From NCBI GenBank assembly GCA_014379665.1, contig JACMLK010000307.1, positions 1-5,213 of the forward strand: 5,213 nucleotides of DNA, given 5' to 3'. Of this stretch, positions 1 to 5,213 are shown piece after piece (position 1 is the first letter of the stretch; every line of letters begins with the position of its first letter). A model generated the notes under the pieces. That model saw only the letters and a list, made by a program, of their open reading frames with translations, was not told the origin of the DNA and searched no databases. The stretch comes from Saprospiraceae bacterium. GTDB lineage: Bacteria; Bacteroidota; Bacteroidia; Chitinophagales; Saprospiraceae. The translations under genes were made by a program, and so were the position numbers.

Positions 1-2
1 AC

Positions 3-224
3 CTCAATCATGTATCATATCAGGACAGTACCAGAAAAGTCTATTATCAGCAATTGGCAGAAATCACCGGTAGAACCGTTTTAGAAATTGAAGCTGATTT
101 TGAAATGTTGTTGTTAATGCCGGATTCTTTAATGATCCTGGAGAACAGGGCGCTTGATACGTTGAGATTTTTACACGACAAACTGAATCAGACTGACCGG
201 CATATTAACTCAGAGATAAATTAA
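3..224 (+). CDS. C-terminal fragment of an unrecognised protein (5' end outside window)
   Basis: The frame starting at base 3 is open from the window edge to a TAA at 222-224, giving 73 residues. The other two forward frames are closed by stops before base 90. The peptide is rich in Leu, Glu and Asp and looks mostly helical. It reads KVYYQQLAEITGRTVLEIEA at about residues 12-31, then a Met/Leu-rich stretch, and ends in a polar tail (DRHINSEIN). There is no signal peptide or membrane segment in the visible part. I do not recognise the family and assign no function. A promoter-like element follows its stop, so it is probably not co-transcribed with the downstream two-component genes, although read-through is possible. 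Confidence that it is coding comes from the open frame and the protein-like composition only. Confidence 0.65.
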   Translation, partial: LNHVSYQDSTRKVYYQQLAEITGRTVLEIEADFEMLLLMPDSLMILENRALDTLRFLHDKLNQTDRHINSEIN

Positions 225-268
225 CATTAAAATAATATGACCTATGTTCATTAATCTTAGTGGAAAGG

Positions 269-276
269 TAATTTTG
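269..276 (+). promoter_or_regulatory. Putative Bacteroidota -7 promoter element for the two-component operon
   Basis: TAATTTTG matches the Bacteroidota sigma-A -7 consensus TAnnTTTG exactly. A transcript starting about 7 bases downstream would have a leader of roughly 25 bases before the ATG at 309. The -33 position, about 19 bases upstream, holds only a weak GTTC (246-249) instead of a clear TTG. The position in the 84-base gap after the preceding stop supports a promoter for the regulator-kinase pair. No purine-rich Shine-Dalgarno site is seen before the ATG, as is common in this phylum. Confidence 0.5.
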
Positions 277-308
277 CAGCCAGAAATGACATTGTAATAT
301 TTTCTATT

Positions 309-995
309 ATGGCAAAGAATGAAAAAATATTAGTGGTTGATGACGAAGAAGATATATTGGAAGTACTTAAGTATAATCTTGAAAAAGAAGGATATCAGGT
401 CAAAACAGCAGCAGACGGAATGGCTGCCATTGCAGTTGCGGAAGAATTCGAACCGCATCTCATAGTCCTGGATATCATGATGCCCGGCATGGATGGTATC
501 GAAGTTTGTCAGAAATTAAGGAGTATGCCAAAATTTGAGTCTACCATCATCGCATTCCTAACAGCGCGAAACGAGGCGTTTACTCAGATTACGGCATTGG
601 ATTCCGGCGGAGATGATTTTATCAATAAACCCATTAAACCAAATGTGTTTAAATCCCGAATAAGCGCGCTGCTCAGAAGACACGGCAGCGGGTCTGATAT
701 ATCTAAAAATGAAATTTTACAATTCGGTGATTTGGAGATTGATTATGAACAGTTTCGTGTGAGTGTGAAAAAAGTGGATACAGGTTTGGCCAAAAAAGAA
801 TTTGAATTGATTTCATTATTGGCTTCCAAGCCGGGAAAAGTGTTCAAACGAAATGAAATACTTGCTAAAATATGGGGTAACGATGTTATAGTAGGCGACA
901 GAACCATTGATGTACATATCAGAAAACTGCGTGAAAAGATAGGTGACAGTTATATTCATACCATGAAGGGCGTAGGATACAAATTTGATTTCTGA
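309..995 (+). CDS. OmpR/PhoB-family two-component response regulator
   Basis: This is a cytoplasmic DNA-binding response regulator of 228 residues, the usual length for the OmpR/PhoB class. Residues 6-124 form a receiver domain. It has the acidic pair Asp11/Asp12, the phosphoacceptor Asp55 in the motif VLDIMMPGMDG, the switch Thr85 in FLTAR, aromatic Phe104, and Lys107 in the NKP motif. After a short linker, residues about 137-227 form a Trans_reg_C winged-helix domain. Its recognition-helix region is RTIDVHIRKLREKI and it ends with the typical MKGVGYKF wing. All phosphorylation residues are intact, so it should be switched by phosphotransfer from the kinase encoded 8 bases downstream. The ATG start is preceded by a -7-like promoter element and no upstream extension is needed to complete the receiver. 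The target genes are unknown. It resembles PhoB/RprY-like regulators, but the evidence does not justify a gene symbol. Confidence 0.95.
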   Translation: MAKNEKILVVDDEEDILEVLKYNLEKEGYQVKTAADGMAAIAVAEEFEPHLIVLDIMMPGMDGIEVCQKLRSMPKFESTIIAFLTARNEAFTQITALDSGGDDFINKPIKPNVFKSRISALLRRHGSGSDISKNEILQFGDLEIDYEQFRVSVKKVDTGLAKKEFELISLLASKPGKVFKRNEILAKIWGNDVIVGDRTIDVHIRKLREKIGDSYIHTMKGVGYKFDF

Positions 996-1003
996 AAATA
1001 CAG

Positions 1004-2029
1004 GTGTATAAAAACATAACCATAAGACAGATTACAATATTAATTACCGTGCTGGTTTCGGTGATTAATTTATTGTGTATATGGTTGAGCTACAATTACT
1101 TTAATAATATTTGGCTAATTACATCACTGATTGTGATTTTGGCACTCAACTTTTTAATTGTTCGTTTCTTTTTAGAGAAATATGTGTTTCGTAAAATTAA
1201 ACTGATCTATAAGCTCATTTATGATTCAAAAAAAGAAAAGCCTGGTTCAGACCTGAGTCAGGAAAGTCTGGAAGATGTCAATGCCAGTGTGATGGAATGG
1301 GCTATGAATACCAAAAAAGAAATTGCTACCTTAAAATCACTGGAAGAGTATCGCAAAAATTATGTAGGTAATATTTCACACGAACTGAAAACACCCATTT
1401 TTTCTATTCAAGCCTATCTGCACACATTGATAGAAGGTGGATTATATGATGATAAGATCAATAATGACTATTTGAAACGAGCCGCCGATAATGTGGAGAG
1501 ACTACAGAATATTGTGGAAGATCTGGACATTATCACCAAACTTGAATCCGGACAAACCGAACTGGACATAAAAAAATTTGATCTCAAAGAACTGGTCAGA
1601 GATATTTTTCTGGATCTTAAATCAATTGCCAAAAAGAAAAAAATTTCACTTCAATTAAAAGAAATGGCATCTCCTCCCTACTTTGTATTGGCAGACAGGG
1701 AAGCCATCCGGCAGGTATTTACAAATTTACTTGTCAATTCCATCAAATATGGCAAGGAAAACGGCACTACCAAAGTATCATTTTATGACATGGACACAGA
1801 AATTCTGACCGAAGTCTCTGATAATGGTATTGGGGTGGAAGACAAACATTTGAAACATGTTTTTGACCGTTTTTACAGAGTAGACAGTAGCCGCAGTCGC
1901 AAACAGGGAGGTTCCGGACTTGGACTATCTATTGTAAAGCACATAATTGAAGCACATGATCAGACCATCAATGTCAGATCTACAGTTAATCTGGGTTCAA
2001 CATTCGGCTTTACCCTCAAAAAAGCATAG
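1004..2029 (+). CDS. Membrane sensor histidine kinase, partner of the upstream regulator
   Basis: This 341-residue inner-membrane histidine kinase probably autophosphorylates and passes the phosphate to the regulator encoded just upstream. Two hydrophobic segments (about residues 8-30 and 36-57) are separated by only about five residues, so there is essentially no periplasmic sensor domain. A basic, HAMP-like stretch (FRKIKLIYKLI) and a helical linker lead to the HisKA domain with His126 in SHELKTP. The HATPase_c domain follows, with N-box Asn241/Asn245 (NLLVNSIKY), G1 box DNGIG at 273-277, F-box FDRFYR at 287-292, and G2 box GGSGLGLS at 302-309. All catalytic motifs are intact. The start is GTG, 8 bases after the regulator's stop. 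The only in-frame extension upstream is short and has no ATG, because a stop overlaps the end of the regulator gene. It is most likely in the same operon. Its 3' end nearly touches the convergent amidase gene. Confidence 0.93.
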   Translation: MYKNITIRQITILITVLVSVINLLCIWLSYNYFNNIWLITSLIVILALNFLIVRFFLEKYVFRKIKLIYKLIYDSKKEKPGSDLSQESLEDVNASVMEWAMNTKKEIATLKSLEEYRKNYVGNISHELKTPIFSIQAYLHTLIEGGLYDDKINNDYLKRAADNVERLQNIVEDLDIITKLESGQTELDIKKFDLKELVRDIFLDLKSIAKKKKISLQLKEMASPPYFVLADREAIRQVFTNLLVNSIKYGKENGTTKVSFYDMDTEILTEVSDNGIGVEDKHLKHVFDRFYRVDSSRSRKQGGSGLGLSIVKHIIEAHDQTINVRSTVNLGSTFGFTLKKA

Positions 2030-2032
2030 CGA

Positions 2033-3304
2033 TTATTTTCTCAATCCTTCGAACAACCAGTTAGCGAGTGCTTGTCGGTTAGTATTGATCAGCAGCCTCT
2101 TCTGGTCATCAAAATTCCTTATATTAGCCAACTCCACAAAGATATTGGTAGGTAATATACATCTCACCATATAAAGACATCTGTCTTCAACAAACCCTTT
2201 ATATCCCCTATCTTTCTGATGTTCTGAGTATTTGGATTCAAATACTTCCTGGACCGTATTAGCCAGTTTTTTACTGCCTGCATTATTTTTATTGTAGTAA
2301 AAGAAGACATCCTGTCTCTTCTCCTTACTTCTTGAGTCTACATGTATCTCTATGGCCTTTTGAATCTTAACACCACTTTTCTTATACTTATTATAAAGAG
2401 TATTCACTGTAGATGCTCTGTCTCTTAATCGTTTTTTCTGACTGATTGGAATGGTATGAAGACCCATATGTTTTTCATCACTATCGCATTTAAGATAATG
2501 GTCATCTCTGATACCATCATTGCCATCCTGCACGATCATGTGCACAGTAGCTCCGTGTTGCATCAGGTTTCTGGCCAACCTGAGTGATACATCATAAGCA
2601 TATTCATCTTCACAAAGATCATGGGCACATTCTGTACAAACGGCACCCGGGTCAGGGCCTCCATGACCACTGATGATATAATACACCTGACCTTCAAGCG
2701 TAAAATCTTCAATATTGACGAGCTCATATCCCGGTCCCATCAACGGTACTTTGATTTCTTTTATACCTATTCTCTTGAGTCTGGTAACAGAGATATTTAT
2801 GTTGTTTTCCTTTGTATTTTCAACGGGCGAAATTTCTACATCTGATTTTTTAATCGTGACTTCCTTTTCTGAGACTATTTCCTTTGTATCTGATTTGGAT
2901 TTACAATCAAATTCTTCAAGCGGTACCCAAAGAAAATCATTTCCTGACTTAGTATTGGGCTTTATCCCAAGGCTTACCAATTTTGTATTAAAGAGCTCTA
3001 TTCGTTTGGCCACTTCTTTGTCTTTGATACCCAACGTAGATCTTATGCTTTTTCCATTAAATTTATACAATTTTACGGGCAACAGATATTCCTTTCTCGC
3101 AATGATAACATTTCTGTTTTTAATCTTATTGATATCGCAGAACAGGTCTATATTGCATACATGCGGAGACAGGTTGTGCCGGTTTAAAAAACCCGGAATA
3201 TTCTCACCATCTTTTACTTTAGCAGAATAATACGTTGCATCTTTAGCTATTAGTGCTGAAGAAATAAAAAATAAAAATACACATAAGGGAATGACTCTTA
3301 CCAT
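2033..3304 (-). CDS. Exported N-acetylmuramoyl-L-alanine amidase (Amidase_3) with LysM-like N-terminus
   Basis: This enzyme should cleave the bond between MurNAc and L-Ala in peptidoglycan, in the periplasm or at the cell surface. From the ATG at 3304 it has 423 residues. A signal peptide comes first (1-20, VRVIPLCVFLFFISSALIA). Residues about 23-77 form a LysM-like region, with VKDGENI at its start and EYLLPV at its end. Residues about 134-173 form a Lys/Glu-rich linker. The Amidase_3 domain spans about 205-421. Its predicted zinc ligands are His214 (SGHGGPDPGA), Glu232 (CEDEYAYDV) and His321 (EIHVDS), and the catalytic Glu is Glu391 (FVELANIRN). All are present. Cysteines at 223, 226 and 231 sit between the first two zinc ligands. 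An in-frame GTG at 3331 would add nine residues, but it overlaps the promoter-like -7 element. That extension also puts polar residues before the signal peptide, so I prefer the ATG. The gene is convergent with the histidine kinase. The LysM assignment is inferred from pattern and is weaker than the amidase call. Confidence 0.92.
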   Translation of the reverse strand: MVRVIPLCVFLFFISSALIAKDATYYSAKVKDGENIPGFLNRHNLSPHVCNIDLFCDINKIKNRNVIIARKEYLLPVKLYKFNGKSIRSTLGIKDKEVAKRIELFNTKLVSLGIKPNTKSGNDFLWVPLEEFDCKSKSDTKEIVSEKEVTIKKSDVEISPVENTKENNINISVTRLKRIGIKEIKVPLMGPGYELVNIEDFTLEGQVYYIISGHGGPDPGAVCTECAHDLCEDEYAYDVSLRLARNLMQHGATVHMIVQDGNDGIRDDHYLKCDSDEKHMGLHTIPISQKKRLRDRASTVNTLYNKYKKSGVKIQKAIEIHVDSRSKEKRQDVFFYYNKNNAGSKKLANTVQEVFESKYSEHQKDRGYKGFVEDRCLYMVRCILPTNIFVELANIRNFDDQKRLLINTNRQALANWLFEGLRK

Positions 3305-3330
3305 GATATCGATATTTGAGATTATAAACA

Positions 3331-3338
3331 CAAAGATA
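3331..3338 (-). promoter_or_regulatory. Putative -7 promoter element for the amidase gene
   Basis: Read on the minus strand, these bases are TATCTTTG, an exact match to TAnnTTTG. Transcription would begin near 3324-3325, giving a leader of about 20 bases before the ATG at 3304. The upstream GTG at 3331 overlaps the last base of this element and would lie outside the transcript, which decides the start in favour of 3304. No convincing -33 TTG is present; the region upstream is simply AT-rich. The predicted leader also contains a perfect 10-base palindrome, ATATCGATAT, at 3306-3315, of unknown relevance. Confidence 0.5.
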
Positions 3339-3407
3339 TATTAAATATTATTATAATGTATAAAATATTTTAATAATTTTAATTACAGATCATATTTTTA
3401 TCATTTT

Positions 3408-3489
3408 AAACCATTCGCTATGGATAATAAAATAAGTTCCCCATTAAACTTTTCATCTTCTTTAATGTCAAACCATTCAGTATGTGGAT
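3408..3489. repeat. Imperfect direct repeat in the divergent intergenic region
   Basis: The segment at 3408-3425 (AAACCATTCGCTATGGAT) is echoed at 3470-3489 (AAACCATTCAGTATGTGGAT). They share the first nine bases and the TATG and GGAT blocks, with start points 62 bases apart. The first copy also contains a small inverted repeat, CCAT-5-ATGG (3411-3423). The pair lies between the amidase and GLPGLI promoters in otherwise AT-rich DNA of about 280 bases that holds no supportable gene. It could be a pair of binding sites for a regulator or a chance similarity; the sequence alone does not decide. Confidence 0.35.
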
Positions 3490-3509
3490 TTTAAATAACT
3501 TAAGATAGT

Positions 3510-3517
3510 TAATTTTG
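3510..3517 (+). promoter_or_regulatory. Possible distal -7 element upstream of the GLPGLI operon
   Basis: TAATTTTG is a second exact TAnnTTTG match facing the GLPGLI gene, 51 bases upstream of the proximal one. A transcript from here would have a leader of about 65 bases. No clear -33 TTG is found at the right distance; only a T-run near 3489-3492. It lies about 20 bases downstream of the second direct-repeat copy. Support is weaker than for the proximal element. Confidence 0.3.
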
Positions 3518-3560
3518 TATTAAAAATACCAATGATATCTCAACCCCGACTTATAATTCC

Positions 3561-3568
3561 TACTTTTG
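3561..3568 (+). promoter_or_regulatory. Putative proximal -7 promoter element for the GLPGLI/receptor operon
   Basis: TACTTTTG matches TAnnTTTG exactly and lies 19 bases before the ATG at 3588. Transcription would begin about 12-15 bases before the start codon. The -33 region (about 3538-3542) lacks a TTG, so the promoter may be weak or activator-dependent. No Shine-Dalgarno site is seen between this element and the ATG. Confidence 0.45.
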
Positions 3569-3587
3569 TTCTTTAAAACGCATATCC

Positions 3588-4307
3588 ATGAAAATATCCA
3601 CGATAATTATTATGATCTTCTGCAATGTTTTGATCTACGGTCAGACCACTGAAGGTATCATTAAATATAAACAGACTTCTTACTTTGAGTTCGAAAATAT
3701 GCCTGCTGATATGCCCAAATCTCAGGAGACTTATATGCGTTTGTTTTTTAATAAATCAGAATCATTATATGAAAAGGACCCTGAGGTAATTGTAGTTGAA
3801 AACAGCAATGATAACACACCAAGGATGTTCAGAAGGATGCGTGACAGATCTGCAAGGATTTATTATAAAAATTTTGCGGAGAGTTCGGTGCTGGAACAAC
3901 TCGGATTCTTTGGTAAGGACTTTTTGGTTAGTGATTCGATAGCATCAATAAAGTGGAAAATAAGCGCCGGTGATCAAAAAACCATTTTAGGTTATACTTG
4001 TATGAAAGCCTCATATAAAGATAGTACGCTAAACATTGTTGCTTTTTTCAGTCCGCAAATACCTGTGTCTACAGGACCTGACAAATATGGTAAGTTGCCG
4101 GGGTTAATTCTGGAATTCCAGAGTGCTCAAACGCACATTATCGCTACAGAAGTAAGTCTGAAAGCCCTTGATAAACCCATCGAAAAACCTTCAAAAGGTG
4201 ATGTGTTTACCAAAAAAGAGTTTGAAAAACTCAGAGCTGAGAAAATGAAAGAGCAGGGAGAAATGGGGGGCAGAAGAGATGGAAATGTACGAATTATGAG
4301 GCAGTAG
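3588..4307 (+). CDS. GLPGLI family exported protein
   Basis: This 239-residue protein belongs to the GLPGLI family (TIGR01200-type), a group of exported Bacteroidota proteins of unknown biochemical role. A signal peptide is visible at residues 1-18 (hydrophobic STIIIMIFCNVLIYG, with probable cleavage before Gln19), and no other membrane segment follows. The family signatures are present. W123KI begins the conserved core, followed by ILGYTCMKA (133-141), and the name-giving motif reads GKLPGLILEF at 168-177. The C-terminal tail, after about residue 205, is charged and rich in Lys, Glu and Arg with a GG-R-R segment, and looks disordered. Methionines are frequent in two variable stretches (38-50 and 80-84). 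The stop is one base before the start of the outer-membrane receptor, so the two are almost certainly co-transcribed and probably translationally coupled. The pairing suggests a joint role at the outer membrane. No catalytic residues can be assigned. Confidence 0.93.
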   Translation: MKISTIIIMIFCNVLIYGQTTEGIIKYKQTSYFEFENMPADMPKSQETYMRLFFNKSESLYEKDPEVIVVENSNDNTPRMFRRMRDRSARIYYKNFAESSVLEQLGFFGKDFLVSDSIASIKWKISAGDQKTILGYTCMKASYKDSTLNIVAFFSPQIPVSTGPDKYGKLPGLILEFQSAQTHIIATEVSLKALDKPIEKPSKGDVFTKKEFEKLRAEKMKEQGEMGGRRDGNVRIMRQ

Positions 4308-4308
4308 T

Positions 4309-5213
4309 ATGAGAAAGTCTATATTAGTCAGATCAGCATTATTTATTATTTTATATTCAGTTACATCCATTGTCTCCGCTCAAAATTTCACCATTAAAGG
4401 CCTGGTCAGGGATAAAGATAATATTCCGCTTATAGGCGCCATGGTAGTGGCATTAAACCCGGTGGATTCAACTTTGTCAGGATATTCTGTAACAGAGACA
4501 AATGGTAATTTTTTACTTTCAGGGCTGGATAAAAGTGATTACAATCTACAGATCACCTATATAGGTTATGGCACTGTCCAAAGATTGATCAGGATCGATG
4601 GAACTACTAAAGAAACAGACCTCGGAGTCATTAACATGAACCAGGAAGGTAAAATGTTGGACGCTGTGACTATATCAGCCGAGTATATACCTATCAAAGT
4701 CACCAAAGACACATTGGAGTTTAATGCAGATGCCTTCAAAACTCAACCAAATGCAGTGGTGGAAGATCTGTTAAAAAAACTACCCGGTGTGGAAATAGAT
4801 GCTGAAGGCGGTATCAAAGTACAAGGTGAAGATGTAAAAGCAGTCACAGTAGATGGCAAAGAGTTTTTTGGGAAAGATCCAAAAATGGCTACAAAAAATC
4901 TCCCTGCAAATGCTGTTAAAAAAGTTCAGGTTTTTGATAAAAAGTCTAAAACATCTGAATTTACAGGAATTGATGACGGACTTGATGAAAAGACCATCAA
5001 TTTAGAGCTCAAAGATGATAAAAAGGGAGGCTATTTTGGAAATGCTATGGCAGGATATGGATCAGATTCAAGATATGAAGGAAAAATCATGGTGAACAGG
5101 TTCAGCACAAAATCTCAGGTTTCTTTTATCGGTTCGCTTAATAATCTGAACAACACAGGAATAAGTGTCGGGGACTTTGCAAGTATTTCAGGAGGCAGCG
5201 GAAGAAATTTAAA
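4309..5213 (+). CDS. N-terminal part of a CarboxypepD_reg/plug outer-membrane beta-barrel protein (TonB-dependent-receptor-like; 3' end outside window)
   Basis: The open frame runs from ATG 4309 to the window edge (301 complete codons) without a stop. Residues 1-24 are a signal peptide ending in IVSA before Gln25. Residues about 27-110 form a CarboxypepD_reg-like beta-sandwich (IKGLVRDKDNIPLIGAMV, TNGNFLLSGL, ITYIGYGT). Residues about 135-235 form a plug-like domain with VVEDLLKKLPGVEID, VTVDGKEFFGKDPKMATKNL and DEKTINLEL. From about residue 241 the Gly- and aromatic-containing GYFGNAMAGYG segment begins the barrel. This order fits the Bacteroidota outer-membrane beta-barrel family related to TonB-dependent receptors. 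I see no SusD-type partner, so it is probably not a SusC. Full-length members are usually much longer, so most of the barrel is missing here. The gene starts one base after the GLPGLI stop. GAGG at 4298-4301 could act as a weak ribosome-binding site. The substrate is unknown. Confidence 0.9.
   Translation, partial: MRKSILVRSALFIILYSVTSIVSAQNFTIKGLVRDKDNIPLIGAMVVALNPVDSTLSGYSVTETNGNFLLSGLDKSDYNLQITYIGYGTVQRLIRIDGTTKETDLGVINMNQEGKMLDAVTISAEYIPIKVTKDTLEFNADAFKTQPNAVVEDLLKKLPGVEIDAEGGIKVQGEDVKAVTVDGKEFFGKDPKMATKNLPANAVKKVQVFDKKSKTSEFTGIDDGLDEKTINLELKDDKKGGYFGNAMAGYGSDSRYEGKIMVNRFSTKSQVSFIGSLNNLNNTGISVGDFASISGGSGRNL

Noticed and set aside
1947..2174. A 75-codon + strand open frame overlapping the ends of the kinase and amidase genes.
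   Set aside because: It lies in another frame of the kinase and antisense to the amidase, both of which have clear family motifs. Its peptide has no recognisable domain.
2621..2845. A 74-codon + strand open frame inside the amidase gene.
   Set aside because: It is antisense to the region around the zinc-binding motifs of the amidase and has no promoter or protein-like features of its own.
2715..3230. A 171-codon + strand open frame inside the amidase gene.
   Set aside because: It is the reverse-strand shadow of the amidase N-terminal half. The Ser/Leu/Phe-rich peptide is typical of antisense translation of Lys/Glu/Asn-rich coding sequence.
3306..3315. Perfect 10-base palindrome ATATCGATAT in the predicted amidase leader as an operator.
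   Set aside because: Short AT-rich palindromes are frequent by chance in such DNA and there is no second copy nearby, so it is only mentioned in the promoter entry.
3305..3587. Possible small gene or RNA in the divergent intergenic region.
   Set aside because: Only short AT-rich open stretches are present, with no start-plus-motif combination and no strong hairpin. Only the promoter-like elements and the weak direct repeat can be supported.
4309..5213. SusC-type glycan importer.
   Set aside because: The domain order is compatible, but no SusD partner or carbohydrate-related gene is visible. The plug motifs and GLPGLI neighbour fit the other outer-membrane barrel family better.

Overview
The window looks like chromosomal DNA from a member of the Bacteroidota. 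Four things point that way. There is a GLPGLI-family protein next to an outer-membrane receptor with a CarboxypepD_reg-like domain followed by a plug. Matches to the Bacteroidota promoter -7 consensus TAnnTTTG lie just upstream of the three genes that head transcription units. Shine-Dalgarno sites are mostly absent. The intergenic DNA is AT-rich. The exact lineage cannot be fixed from this window; a Saprospiraceae/Chitinophagales-like or flavobacterial relative is only a guess.

Layout from left to right: (1) the 3' end of an unrecognised gene on the + strand, stopping at 224. (2) A two-gene + strand operon at 309-2029: an OmpR/PhoB-type response regulator, then after 8 bases a GTG-started membrane histidine kinase with two transmembrane segments and almost no periplasmic domain. 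(3) A minus-strand gene that converges on the kinase with only 3 bases between the stop codons. It encodes an exported zinc-dependent N-acetylmuramoyl-L-alanine amidase (Amidase_3 type) with a LysM-like N-terminal region. Its most likely start is the ATG at 3304, not the longer GTG start at 3331. (4) A divergent AT-rich intergenic region at about 3305-3587 with -7 elements facing both ways and an imperfect direct repeat. (5) A + strand operon: a GLPGLI-family exported protein at 3588-4307, then after one base a CarboxypepD_reg-plug-barrel outer-membrane protein starting at 4309 and running off the window.

How they fit together: the regulator and kinase form a complete phosphorelay (His126 in the kinase, Asp55 in the regulator) whose stimulus and targets cannot be read from the sequence. 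The amidase is a periplasmic peptidoglycan-remodelling enzyme. The GLPGLI/receptor pair is a recurrent Bacteroidota gene couple, probably acting at the outer membrane, with unknown substrate. All the genes have recognisable family features and none looks broken. I see no mobile element, CRISPR array, RNA gene or phage gene. I do not see convincing evidence of a new system; the least understood part is the GLPGLI/outer-membrane-barrel couple.
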